Source: Candidatus Bathyarchaeota archaeon (GTDB taxonomy: Archaea; Thermoproteota; Bathyarchaeia; TCS64). Taken from it: DNA of 39,952 bases. The stretch covers positions 1-39,952 of the forward strand of contig JAOZHP010000111.1 in the NCBI GenBank assembly GCA_026014815.1, given 5' to 3'. A program made the translations under genes and the position numbers. This document shows, one piece after another, positions 23,554 to 31,577 of the stretch; the first letter of the stretch is position 1, and each line of letters opens with the position of its first letter. The notes below the pieces were generated by a model. The model made no database searches. It saw nothing but the letters and a program-made list of their open reading frames with translations, and was not told where the DNA came from.

Positions 23554-24533
23554 TCAGTGTCTTCCTTGTCGTAGATGTCCCACTCGCCTTCCTCGTCGGT
23601 GACGCCGGCCTCGGTTATGGCGATCCTGATCTTTTCCTCAGGCAGGTATGGGCTGTCTATGACCTGGATTAGTCTTGTGTTCTGTCTGCCTTTCCGCAGA
23701 TAGACTCTGTGGGTGCACGCGTGGGCCATGACGTGGCCGCCCGTGGGCTTGTTGGGGTCACCGTACGCAGAGTCTGGTTTAGACTGCACCTGGTTGGTTA
23801 AGACCACGGACAGGTTGAATGCCTCTGCGACGCGTAGCAGATTGCCCAGTACGCCTGCTATCTTCTGCTGGCGCTCCGCTAGGGTTCCTCTGCCGATGTA
23901 CTCGCCTCTAAAGTGGCCTATCATGCTGTCCACGATGACCATCTTCACGTCATGCTCCTGGCAGACCTGGGGGAGGTTCTTCACGAGCATGATCTGGTGT
24001 TCGCTGTTGTAGGCGCGTGCGACGAGTATGTTGCCGAGTATCTCCTGGGCGTCGTAGCCTCTGCTCTCGGCGATCTGGACTACTCGCTCCGGGATGAAGG
24101 TGCCCTCGGTATCGATGACGCATATTCGACCTCCGAATCCTCCTTCCTCCACGGGTCGTTGTGCCAACACGGATAGAGTGTAGCATATCTGGGTCTTGCC
24201 GGAGGCGAACTCACCGATTAGCTCGGTGATTACGCCTGTCTCGATTCCGCCGCCCATTATGCGGTCGAGCTCTTTTGAGCCGGTTCTGGCGCGCATCATG
24301 TGTTTGCGCATTTCCAGCAGTTCCGTGGCTGAGACAAAGCCCGGGTCCACCTCTAGTCTCGCAAGGGCGTTGACCTTTAGCGCGGTCTCCATTCCCATGC
24401 CTGTTAGTTCCACGATCTCGCGGGGGGGAGTGACTGCGATGGATTCGAGGGTGACTAACCCTGCTTTATGCAGTTTCTTGATGGTGGTGCTGGCTACTCC
24501 GTCTAGAATTCCGAACTCAATTACCTCGCCCAT
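23538..24533 (-). CDS. radA: DNA repair and recombination protein RadA
   Basis: The archaeal Rad51/RecA orthologue, forming ATP-dependent filaments on single-stranded DNA for homologous recombination. An N-terminal helix-hairpin-helix domain (L-T-G-M-G-M-E-T-A) is followed by the polymerisation motif and R-T-G-S-K-E-L-D-R-I-M-G-G-G. Walker A is G-E-F-A-S-G-K-T (107-114), Walker B V-I-V-D-S-M, and the DNA-binding loops contain N-Q-V-Q-S-K-P-D and G-G-H-V-M-A-H-A. Length 331, as usual, with an acidic C-terminus. TTATAAG about 33 bases upstream of the ATG gives a near-leaderless promoter. Confidence 0.96.
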   Translation of the reverse strand: MGEVIEFGILDGVASTTIKKLHKAGLVTLESIAVTPPREIVELTGMGMETALKVNALARLEVDPGFVSATELLEMRKHMMRARTGSKELDRIMGGGIETGVITELIGEFASGKTQICYTLSVLAQRPVEEGGFGGRICVIDTEGTFIPERVVQIAESRGYDAQEILGNILVARAYNSEHQIMLVKNLPQVCQEHDVKMVIVDSMIGHFRGEYIGRGTLAERQQKIAGVLGNLLRVAEAFNLSVVLTNQVQSKPDSAYGDPNKPTGGHVMAHACTHRVYLRKGRQNTRLIQVIDSPYLPEEKIRIAITEAGVTDEEGEWDIYDKEDTDEIEI

Positions 24534-24646
24534 ATCACTCGGGGCTTCAACTCGTTTTTCGGCTTATAATGTGAACGCATAGAGATGTATATGAGGGAGA
24601 TGGGTGAAACTGGAAAACCCTAAAGACTCCATTGAGGAGTTGTCTA

Positions 24647-25858
24647 TTGATTGCATTGTCGAAGCTAGATGAAATCAAAAAGATAGTAAAAGAATCGGTG
24701 GATGAGAAGAAGCCCATCCTTGTCGATATAGCGCGTTACCTCTATGAGAACCCCGAGCTGGGGAGCGAGGAGTTCAAGGCCTTTGAGAAGATCACCAAGG
24801 TCCTTGAGGATCACGACTTCAAGGTGGAGAAAGGCATCTTTGATATGCCCACCGCCTTCGTGGCGTCATACAGAGGAAAAAGCGATGGACCTAAGGTGGC
24901 TGTCCTCTGCGAGTATGACGCGTTGCCGGGTGTGGGTCATGGCTGTGGTCACGACCTAATCGCTGCCTCCGCTGTGGGGGCGGGTATCGCCGCTAGTCAA
25001 GCCATTGGTGAACTCGCAGGAGAAGTGCTTGTAATCGGGACTCCAGCCGAGGAAGGTCATGGACCAAGCGGCGGAAGCAAGGTTATAATGGCCAACAAAG
25101 GATTCTTCGATGACATCGATGGCGTGGTGATGCTTCACCCTGCCACTGGTTGGAGTGTTGGTGGACAGTCCTTGGGCGTCGGGAAGGTGCACATGACTTT
25201 CAAGGGTCAGACTAGCCACGCGGCGGCTAGCCCTCATATGGGGAGGAACGCGTTGAACGCGGCAACTCTCGCCTATATGGCTACGCATATGCTGAGGCAG
25301 GAGGCTAAGAGGGACGCTAACCTTGTCATCCACGGGATTATCACGGAGGGGGGTTTAGCTAACAACATTATTCCTGACAGGGCTGTCCTTGATTTCGGTG
25401 TGAGGAGCAGTGAGGAGCCATACCTTGAGGAGATGCTGGAAAAGGTGGCTCGGTGCGGTGAGGGAGCTGCACACGCCATGGGTGTCGAGGTGGAGATCAC
25501 CAAGAACAAGTTCTACGCTAGCATGAAGGTGAACATACCCCTCGTAAAGGCGCTTTGGCAGAACTATAAGGACCAGGGAGTCCCTGTTAGGGACTGGAAG
25601 GAGTCAACGACGGCTATGCCAAGGGCTTCCACTGATTATGGTAACGTGTCCCAGAAGACGCCTTCCACAGGTAGCTCCATCGCCATCGCACCGCCCGGTA
25701 CTCCAGGTCACAGCATCCAACTCGCTGAAGCATCGATAACCAAAAAAGGACTGGACGCCATGATCGTGGGCACCAAAGCCCTCGGGATGACGCTTGTGGA
25801 GATGCTTATCAGACCAGAGTTGCTGAAGGAAGCAAAGGAGTATTTTGACTCCAACTAA
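24647..25858 (+). CDS. M20 family amidohydrolase/peptidase (M20D-like)
   Basis: A dinuclear-metal hydrolase that removes acyl groups from amino acids or cleaves dipeptides. C-E-Y-D-A-L-P-G-V-G-H-G-C-G-H-D is the first metal-binding loop, G-T-P-A-E-E-G-H-G provides the catalytic Glu pair, and H-P is seen in V-M-L-H-P-A-T-G. The dimerisation lid follows (T-S-H-A-A-A-S-P-H-M-G-R-N-A). GAGGAG at 24634-24639 lies seven bases before the TTG at 24647, which I take as the start (403 residues); TTG at 24632 overlaps the Shine-Dalgarno site. The closest relatives are probably IAA-amino-acid or aminobenzoyl-glutamate hydrolase-like proteins; the substrate is not determined. Confidence 0.85.
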   Translation: MIALSKLDEIKKIVKESVDEKKPILVDIARYLYENPELGSEEFKAFEKITKVLEDHDFKVEKGIFDMPTAFVASYRGKSDGPKVAVLCEYDALPGVGHGCGHDLIAASAVGAGIAASQAIGELAGEVLVIGTPAEEGHGPSGGSKVIMANKGFFDDIDGVVMLHPATGWSVGGQSLGVGKVHMTFKGQTSHAAASPHMGRNALNAATLAYMATHMLRQEAKRDANLVIHGIITEGGLANNIIPDRAVLDFGVRSSEEPYLEEMLEKVARCGEGAAHAMGVEVEITKNKFYASMKVNIPLVKALWQNYKDQGVPVRDWKESTTAMPRASTDYGNVSQKTPSTGSSIAIAPPGTPGHSIQLAEASITKKGLDAMIVGTKALGMTLVEMLIRPELLKEAKEYFDSN

Positions 25859-25866
25859 TTTTAATC

Positions 25867-26379
25867 CTACATTTTTTCGATTTCCACTGCGTCTAAGAGT
25901 TCTCCATCCCAGTCCACTATTTTTCTATGATATCCACAGACATGGAACCCCAGCTTCTCGTAAAACGCGATGGAACCGGTGTTGTGAGCCATAACCAAAG
26001 CACCAATATGCTTGAACTCTTGTTCACGGCACCATGGTAGTACCCCCTTCTCCCAGAGGGTCCTGCCCACGCCTTTTCCTCTATGCTCCGGCATGACCCA
26101 TGTTCCTCCCTCGGCGCAGTGTCTTGTCCGTATGCTGTAAGCCCAGCGTGGAGAGATACCCGCGAAGCCGGCGAACTCTCCTTCCATGTAGGCGACGTAT
26201 ACTGCCTCCCGTTCCTGCATGTGCCGTAGATATTGTTCCTCTTGTTCAGGGGTGTACGCGTTGAGGATGGTTCTCCTCTCGTCTCTACAGATGCTGATGA
26301 GTTCACTGATCTTAGCCGCGTCTCTCTCAGGTACGGCGTGCTCGACCATGATCTCCATGAGAAAAATACTGGTGTTCAC
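25867..26379 (-). CDS. GNAT family N-acetyltransferase, 170 aa
   Basis: Acetyl-CoA-dependent transfer to an amine. The acetyl-CoA loop is E-H-R-G-K-G-V-G-R-T-L, followed by V-M-A-H-N-T-G-S-I-A-F-Y-E-K-L-G-F, the typical C-terminal motif. The layout resembles the phosphinothricin acetyltransferase-like group, but the acceptor is unknown. GTG at 26379 is about nine bases from the expected transcription start set by ATTTAAAT at 26412-26419; ATG at 26358 would drop seven residues and is an alternative. Convergent with the M20 gene, eight bases apart. Confidence 0.82.
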   Translation of the reverse strand: MNTSIFLMEIMVEHAVPERDAAKISELISICRDERRTILNAYTPEQEEQYLRHMQEREAVYVAYMEGEFAGFAGISPRWAYSIRTRHCAEGGTWVMPEHRGKGVGRTLWEKGVLPWCREQEFKHIGALVMAHNTGSIAFYEKLGFHVCGYHRKIVDWDGELLDAVEIEKM

Positions 26380-26411
26380 TCATTTATTCATATGACACAG
26401 AATTGAATAGC

Positions 26412-26419
26412 ATTTAAAT
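26412..26419. promoter_or_regulatory. palindromic TATA element between divergent genes
   Basis: ATTTAAAT is a perfect palindrome about 33 bases from both the GTG of the GNAT gene (26379) and the ATG of the radical-SAM gene (26449), so it could serve either direction. Confidence 0.4.
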
Positions 26420-26448
26420 CGTGGTAAAAATAAATCAGATATGATCCT

Positions 26449-27873
26449 ATGAAGGTCCTTTTCGTTGAGCCCCCCAAGGATATCTGGTTCATCATGGGCG
26501 ACTACCTGCCCCCACCATACGGTATAATTCAGGTCGCTGCTTACTTGGAGAGGGAGTTACCCGACGTGGAGGTCGAGGTGCTGGACTGTAACGCTAGGGA
26601 GCTGGACTGGGACGGGTTAAAGGAATACATCGAGGCATCAAGCCCCGATATTGTCGCGTCGAGCAGCCTCTCCACCTGCAACACCTACGAGGTAGCGAGA
26701 ACATTACAGGTCGCCAAGAAGGTGAGCAAAGACATCTTCACAGTCACGGGTGGAATCCATTTCTCGTTCACGGCACAGGAGAGCCTGAAGGCTTACCGCG
26801 AGATAGATGCCATTGTACGGGGGGAGGGGGAAGCCACATTCGTCGAGTTGGTGAACTCCATGATTATAGGGTTGCCATTAATCGGCATACCCGGGTTAAC
26901 CTTCAGGCAGGGGAAGAAGGTCTATCATGGACCGGATAGGCTTCTCGTCGAGGATTTGGAGTCGCTGCCTTTTCCGGGTTATCACTTGGTTAAGGATCAT
27001 ATGGATAAGTATCACTTCGCAGCCATGGGGGGTAAGGACGCTCCATTCGCTCTAGTGGAGGGGGGCCGTGGCTGCCCCCATAAATGTATTTTCTGTACCC
27101 AGTGGAGGTACTGGTGCGGTGAGTGGCGGGTCAAGTCACCCTCCCGTATCGCCGACGAGATGGAGTGCATATACAAGGAGTATGGGAGCAGGTTCATCTG
27201 GCTCACCGACGACAACTTTGGACCCGGGGACAGGGCGGAGGAGCTGGCGGATGAGCTACTGAAGCGAGATATGCCTGACCTTATGTGGTTCGTCCAGATG
27301 AGATGCGACGACGTGGTAAGGATCAAGGACGCGTTGCCCAAGATGAGGAAATCGGGGCTTCAATGGGTCATGATGGGGGTAGAGAGCCCGACGCCAGAAC
27401 AACTGGAGATATACAGGAAGGGCATCGAGCCCAGCGACGCCATGGAGGCGGTACGGCTGCTCAAAGAGAACGACATCTTCACTCACTGCATGTTCATCAT
27501 CGGTGACAGAGGGGATACCCATGAGTCTATTGAGCACCTCAGGGGCTTCGTAAACAAGCTGGACCCTGATTTTGTCATCTACACGGTTCTAACGCCTTTC
27601 CCCGGCACCGATGTCTACGACGACGCCAAGGAGAAGGGTTGGATCGAGGACGATAACCTGTTCAACTATGATATGGCTCACGCCATCATGCCAACCGAGA
27701 CACTGACACGGATGGAGGTTCAGGAAGAGTTGTACAGGTGCTATAACTCGTTCTATGGTTCATGGGGCAGAAGGATCAAGGGCATGACGTCAAGCAACGA
27801 ACTTAAGAGAAGGATAAACTGGTACATGGCAGGCAGAGGAATTTTGGTACAACTCAAATCTCTGATAAAATAA
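26449..27873 (+). CDS. B12-binding-domain radical-SAM protein (BchE/P-methylase class), 474 aa
   Basis: Residues ~1-150 form a cobalamin-binding Rossmann-like domain (V-L-F-V-E-P-P at the start; V-T-G-G-I-H-F). The radical-SAM core begins with G-R-G-C-P-H-K-C-I-F-C, which is a CxxxCxxC motif, and contains M-M-G-V-E-S. B12-radical-SAM enzymes methylate unactivated carbons, form rings or rearrange substrates in lipid, cofactor and natural-product synthesis. The D-x-H-x-x-G B12 ligand motif is not seen, as is common in this class. The context gives no substrate. Confidence 0.85.
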   Translation: MKVLFVEPPKDIWFIMGDYLPPPYGIIQVAAYLERELPDVEVEVLDCNARELDWDGLKEYIEASSPDIVASSSLSTCNTYEVARTLQVAKKVSKDIFTVTGGIHFSFTAQESLKAYREIDAIVRGEGEATFVELVNSMIIGLPLIGIPGLTFRQGKKVYHGPDRLLVEDLESLPFPGYHLVKDHMDKYHFAAMGGKDAPFALVEGGRGCPHKCIFCTQWRYWCGEWRVKSPSRIADEMECIYKEYGSRFIWLTDDNFGPGDRAEELADELLKRDMPDLMWFVQMRCDDVVRIKDALPKMRKSGLQWVMMGVESPTPEQLEIYRKGIEPSDAMEAVRLLKENDIFTHCMFIIGDRGDTHESIEHLRGFVNKLDPDFVIYTVLTPFPGTDVYDDAKEKGWIEDDNLFNYDMAHAIMPTETLTRMEVQEELYRCYNSFYGSWGRRIKGMTSSNELKRRINWYMAGRGILVQLKSLIK

Positions 27874-27899
27874 AGAAAAAGAATCCTACCAAGCAGGGG

Positions 27900-28346
27900 T
27901 CAATCGTCTTTCATGAACGACAGGCCACGGTACTGTTTGACCGCCTCAAAGAGGAAGGCTGCTGCGCTGAAGAGACCGATGAACATGGTTGTCAGGTCCC
28001 TGAAGTCGCCCCTCCAAGGATAGACACTCACATAGCTCACCATTAAACCCAGCAGTAACGCCGAGTAGATAGTTAAACGGGGTATCAACATACCCCGGAG
28101 AAGGAGGAAGCTACGTAGGGCGTCGATGGATTCCTTGTCGTTGATGACGTATTTACCGTCGAAATCGGTCTCAATGAGCTTTAGGTCCAAGAGCTTGTTG
28201 ATGTGGTACTGGGCGAGACTGGGGCTGCTGAAGTCGAGAGCACGCCAGACATCCCTGACGCCTATGCCTCCGTCAGCGGTGAGTATGCAGAGGTATACGT
28301 CAAGGGTCTTGCCGTATATTCGTTTTCCCGCCGCCACATCACTCAC
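27900..28346 (-). CDS. membrane-tethered winged-helix regulator, 148 aa
   Basis: Residues ~10-75 form an N-terminal winged helix (G-I-G-V-R-D-V-W-R-A-L-D-F-S-S-P-S-L-A-Q-Y in its recognition region). Two hydrophobic helices follow (about 82-106 and 118-135), then a short charged C-terminus. The DNA-binding part would be cytoplasmic. Its start overlaps the stop of the beta-propeller gene by eight bases, so both proteins are made from one mRNA. A natural reading is that the secreted propeller senses something outside and the tethered regulator answers, but this is inference. No conserved promoter target was identified. Confidence 0.75.
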   Translation of the reverse strand: MSDVAAGKRIYGKTLDVYLCILTADGGIGVRDVWRALDFSSPSLAQYHINKLLDLKLIETDFDGKYVINDKESIDALRSFLLLRGMLIPRLTIYSALLLGLMVSYVSVYPWRGDFRDLTTMFIGLFSAAAFLFEAVKQYRGLSFMKDD

Positions 28347-30237
28347 CTAGGTTTATGCTCGCCACTTCTTCTAGAGTCTCAAGGTTATTTATCTTAAGCT
28401 TCCCTTGGCTGATGGTGTAGAGGTTTTCCTCGATGTAGAGGCTTCGCTCGACTGAGTTCTCGGACTCGAACCAGAAGCCGCTTCTGAGGAGGCTGTCGTC
28501 GTCGATGTGGGTAACCTGTCCACGTAGCTCGATGCCTTCGAGGCTGATATCGAACACGTAGGCTCCTTGGTACACGTAGTCGCCGTAGAAGCCGCCTGGT
28601 ACGTCGCCGCTGAAGTCGTCCTCGTCTATCTGGGCTTCAAGTATGGGGATTACGAGTAGGTTCCTCTCCTTGCTGAAGAGGAATGCGTGGTGGTCACGTA
28701 ACGCTGGGCTGTCTGTGCCTCTGTCACCTATCTCTATCTTCGCTAGCTCTCTGGGGTTCTCCACGTCAGATACGTCGAAGAGGCTTATCTTGACTCCCTG
28801 GTACCAAGAGAAGTCTCCTTCCTTGGCTTCCACGGTCTCTTTACCTACGCCGATGAGTGTGTTCTCGTCGTATGGGTGGAGGTAGTCGCTGTAGCCGGGT
28901 ATCTTGAGCTTCCCCAGAACAGTGGGGTTCTCGGGGTCGCTGAGGTCGATGGTGAAGAGGGGGTCCACCTTCTTGAAGGTGACAAGGTAGCATCTGTCTC
29001 CCATGAATCGGGCGCTGTAGATATCCTCGCCGGGGGCAAGGTTCTCTAGACTGCCTATGATCTCCATGTCTTCGTTGAGTGTGTACACGTTGTTTCCGGA
29101 TGTGCCTATCCTCCAGTCTCGGCTGGTGGTGGCTACCCTGAAGACTCCCTTGTACTCGTCCATGCTGAACTGGTTCAGTATGTACCCTGGGACGGTGCCG
29201 TTGCCCCGGAAGGTGATGCCGCCGTCCTCGATGCCTATCTTAGTGATAACTGTGTCGCTTCTCCAGCCCTGGCTTACTATGTACATGTTTCTGGGGCTCA
29301 CGTAGAGGGTTGTGCTGTCGTCTAGGAGGAAGGTCTCGCTGGTTATCTTGGCGTCAGGGTCCATGATGTTCAACGCGGTGATGGTGTGGTAGCTTATCCA
29401 TCCTTGGGTCACGTTTGGGTACCAGATGTCCTCGGCCTCCACTGTACACCACTCCTTGCCTTGCCTGATTGTGGGGAGGATCAGCGTGTCGTCGTCCATG
29501 TACGCGGGGTTGGTTATTATGAAGTAGACATAGTCCCCGATCATGCGGCTGTTGAAGTACATGCCGTCGATGGTCAAGTCCTGATCAAGCACAGGGTTCG
29601 CCCTGTCGCTGATATCGTAAACAGAGACCTGGGTCTTCTCCTTATCAGTCTCAACGTCTATGAAAGTCTCCATATAGTAGTAAGGAGAAAGGAAGCTGAA
29701 CGCCACGAGTTTGTCCCCGTTCACGTAGATATCATGCACGGGGAACTCCAGCTCCAGTTTTGTGACTATCTGAGCCTCCTCCGCGGGGTACGCCTTGATG
29801 ATGTATATTGACTTAGACTTTACGAGGTAGATGTACTCGCCGTCGGTCTTCACAATGTCGGCTTCATCGACGCCCTCAACCTGAATATTAGTTGAAGAAT
29901 AATCGGGGTCAAGAGCTTGCGACAAGTCCGAATATAATTCCTCAACAGCAAAGCCTCTCCCTGTCACAGAACTCGGCACAACGCCGAACATGAGCACAGG
30001 GCCTCCCTTGTAGTAATTATTTGAGCCACCATACTCTTCGAGGAACTCGATTAGCTGATCTTGGCTCTCGAACTGCTTCATGAAGCCGAAGCCTTGGAAG
30101 GTATCCAATGTTGGGACGTATACTCCACCGAAGTTCCAGAAGATTCCGCCAAGGAGCCCTCCTACCATAAAGGCCACGAGGGCGAAGCTAGCTAGTTTCC
30201 GTGTGTCGAGGCTTACTGATGTAACTGGTAGTCTCAT
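28339..30237 (-). CDS. secreted or membrane-anchored beta-propeller protein (COG4880-like)
   Basis: One N-terminal transmembrane segment (about residues 14-36) is followed by a short linker and repeated blades. In each, a strand pair ends in a D-x-x-x-x-Y/F or S/T-D turn, seen for example in V-D-E-A-D-I-V-K-T-D-G-E-Y-I-Y-L-V. The pattern fits the archaeal and bacterial 'secreted protein with C-terminal beta-propeller' family (Beta_propel). Length is 632 residues. Ligand unknown; some relatives are adhesins or sensor-like. A TATA-like TTATATC about 30 bases upstream suggests a leaderless transcript that also carries the overlapping winged-helix gene. Confidence 0.82.
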   Translation of the reverse strand: MRLPVTSVSLDTRKLASFALVAFMVGGLLGGIFWNFGGVYVPTLDTFQGFGFMKQFESQDQLIEFLEEYGGSNNYYKGGPVLMFGVVPSSVTGRGFAVEELYSDLSQALDPDYSSTNIQVEGVDEADIVKTDGEYIYLVKSKSIYIIKAYPAEEAQIVTKLELEFPVHDIYVNGDKLVAFSFLSPYYYMETFIDVETDKEKTQVSVYDISDRANPVLDQDLTIDGMYFNSRMIGDYVYFIITNPAYMDDDTLILPTIRQGKEWCTVEAEDIWYPNVTQGWISYHTITALNIMDPDAKITSETFLLDDSTTLYVSPRNMYIVSQGWRSDTVITKIGIEDGGITFRGNGTVPGYILNQFSMDEYKGVFRVATTSRDWRIGTSGNNVYTLNEDMEIIGSLENLAPGEDIYSARFMGDRCYLVTFKKVDPLFTIDLSDPENPTVLGKLKIPGYSDYLHPYDENTLIGVGKETVEAKEGDFSWYQGVKISLFDVSDVENPRELAKIEIGDRGTDSPALRDHHAFLFSKERNLLVIPILEAQIDEDDFSGDVPGGFYGDYVYQGAYVFDISLEGIELRGQVTHIDDDSLLRSGFWFESENSVERSLYIEENLYTISQGKLKINNLETLEEVASINLGE

Positions 30238-30371
30238 ATCTTGTCAAGAATAGCCATACATGGATTTGATATAATCCTAGGCATTTGAACACCCAGCGTT
30301 TCTTGTTCTAAACCGTGGAACAGGGGAAACCGTTAAGCATCTGAACCGCAAAATCAGTACGGCGACCCGGC

Positions 30372-30668
30372 TTGCATATCCTATTAATAATCTCCAACCC
30401 AAGGATGCTCCGACACATGTTGGGCACCGTAAAGGCAGCAGCCGGGAGAGGTCACAAAGTCACTGTGTTCTTCAACGAGGAATCAGTGAAGCTCCTAACA
30501 GAGCATAACACCCTCAATGGACTCGAAGCGGAGATGCTTGCATGCGTAACAGCTTGCCAGTACAGTGGTCTCGAAGAGAATGCCCTCATCCCTAGGGCGC
30601 GGATGAGCAGCCTTGGTGAGGTAACAATGTTGATGGAAACAGCGGATAGAACGCTGTTCATGGGGTGA
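30372..30668 (+). CDS. DsrE/TusD-like sulfur-relay protein
   Basis: A 98-residue Rossmann-like protein of the DsrE family. C58 and C62 in L-A-C-V-T-A-C-Q-Y-S-G are in the position of the TusD/DsrE active cysteine. The start is TTG at 30372, which gives the hydrophobic first strand (I-L-L-I-I-S-N-P). First of three genes spaced 4 bases apart, matching the DsrE-F-H or TusD-C-B order. Partners usually pass persulfide sulfur to tRNA thiolation or to dissimilatory sulfur metabolism; neither sulfite reductase nor tRNA thiolase genes are in this window. Confidence 0.72.
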   Translation: MHILLIISNPRMLRHMLGTVKAAAGRGHKVTVFFNEESVKLLTEHNTLNGLEAEMLACVTACQYSGLEENALIPRARMSSLGEVTMLMETADRTLFMG

Positions 30669-30672
30669 AGCT

Positions 30673-31017
30673 ATGGGAGAGACTATGCTAATCATGAGGA
30701 AGCGCCTCATACCTGGAGCACGAGTAGAGGAAGGTCTACGGTTCAGCGCTGCTATGCTTGGGATGGATTACCTACCAATAATGGTTTTCGTAGATGCCGG
30801 TGTCGAGATATTGCTCCCAGAAGCCCTCTACAAGAACAACCTCAAGGACTATCTCAGTGTCATGTCTGACCTCGCAGGCGTCTATGTGTTAGAGGATTCC
30901 CTCACCGCTAGGGGTATCACAAAGGAGGATCTAGAAGAAAGTATCAGTGCCACAGTGGTTGACTTCAGTGAGTTCTCGGAGATGGCGAAAAAGTGCAGTA
31001 TAATAACAAGCTACTAG
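30673..31017 (+). CDS. DsrF/TusC-like protein
   Basis: Second of the trio, 114 residues. GGGGTGA at 30662-30668 overlaps the end of the previous gene and serves as a Shine-Dalgarno site five bases before the ATG. It opens with a strand region and has R-F-S-A-A-M-L-G-M-D and V-F-V-D-A-G-V of the DsrE-like fold. The only cysteine is near the C-terminus (C109), unlike catalytic TusC cysteines, so its role may be structural. The likely partner is the DsrE-like protein, forming a hexamer as in DsrEFH or TusBCD. Confidence 0.65.
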   Translation: MGETMLIMRKRLIPGARVEEGLRFSAAMLGMDYLPIMVFVDAGVEILLPEALYKNNLKDYLSVMSDLAGVYVLEDSLTARGITKEDLEESISATVVDFSEFSEMAKKCSIITSY

Positions 31018-31021
31018 GTGA

Positions 31022-31303
31022 ATGAAAGTGAAGACGCTGGTTGTAATAAGCAGGGCTCACGCGGACACAGCGTTCAGGCTCGCAGAGGAACTGCATGACG
31101 CTGATGATGAAATAGCCTTCGTCTTCACAGGAAGAGGCACCCATCACTTATCGAACGAGGAAACTCTTGAGAAACTGAGCTATGGTGAGCTGTACACGTT
31201 AGAAGACGAGTATGACTCAACTGATGAACGTGTACATGCGATAAGCTATGAAAGCTTCATAGTGTTACTGGAGGAAAGTGAGCGCACATTCAGCTGGATC
31301 TAG
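31022..31303 (+). CDS. DsrH/TusB-like protein
   Basis: Third of the trio, 93 residues, without cysteine. L-V-V-I-S-R-A-H-A-D at the start and A-F-V-F-T-G-R-G fit the DsrE-like fold. Its start is close behind the previous stop (TAGGTGA-ATG), a coupled arrangement. The 3' end overlaps a convergent winged-helix gene by four bases. A cysteine-free third subunit means that only the DsrE-like protein can carry persulfide. Confidence 0.6.
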   Translation: MKVKTLVVISRAHADTAFRLAEELHDADDEIAFVFTGRGTHHLSNEETLEKLSYGELYTLEDEYDSTDERVHAISYESFIVLLEESERTFSWI

Positions 31304-31533
31304 TCAACCCACCAGACCCAGCCACGTGCCTCCTTGCTGCGTTCTCCATTCAAGACGCCTTTTTTTCTGAGCCTGTTCAAGAAAACTATTGTGGAGTCAG
31401 GGCACCGTACCAGCCTTTTCTTGGTTTCCGCCTGTATCTGCCTTGTGCTGAGGGGTTTACCGGCGTCGATGAGTATCTCAAGTATCACCTTTACAGCTTC
31501 ATCGTCTTCAAGCCGTCTGGATTCCATAGGCAT
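31300..31533 (-). CDS. small winged-helix protein, 77 aa
   Basis: A compact DNA-binding protein. The winged-helix order is E-A-V-K-V-I-L-E-I-L-I, then S-T-R-Q-I-Q-A-E-T-K and C-P-D-S-T-I-V-F-L-N-R-L-R-K-K-G, ending in a wing with G-W-V-W-W. Small size and position next to the DsrE/F/H-like trio suggest a local regulator; the four-base convergent overlap and a T-rich element at 31549-31557 between it and the aminotransferase mean it could control either neighbour. Confidence 0.7.
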   Translation of the reverse strand: MPMESRRLEDDEAVKVILEILIDAGKPLSTRQIQAETKKRLVRCPDSTIVFLNRLRKKGVLNGERSKEARGWVWWVD

Positions 31534-31577
31534 GAATGTAGGTACATGTTTTTATCCTCATCGACGGTGATCCAAGT

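Noticed and set aside
24602-24646. TTG at 24632 as the M20 amidohydrolase start
   Set aside because: It overlaps GAGGAG, which is better placed as the Shine-Dalgarno site for TTG 24647.
27256-27537. Minus-strand frames within the B12-radical-SAM gene
   Set aside because: No domain and they coincide with high-GC third positions of the real gene.
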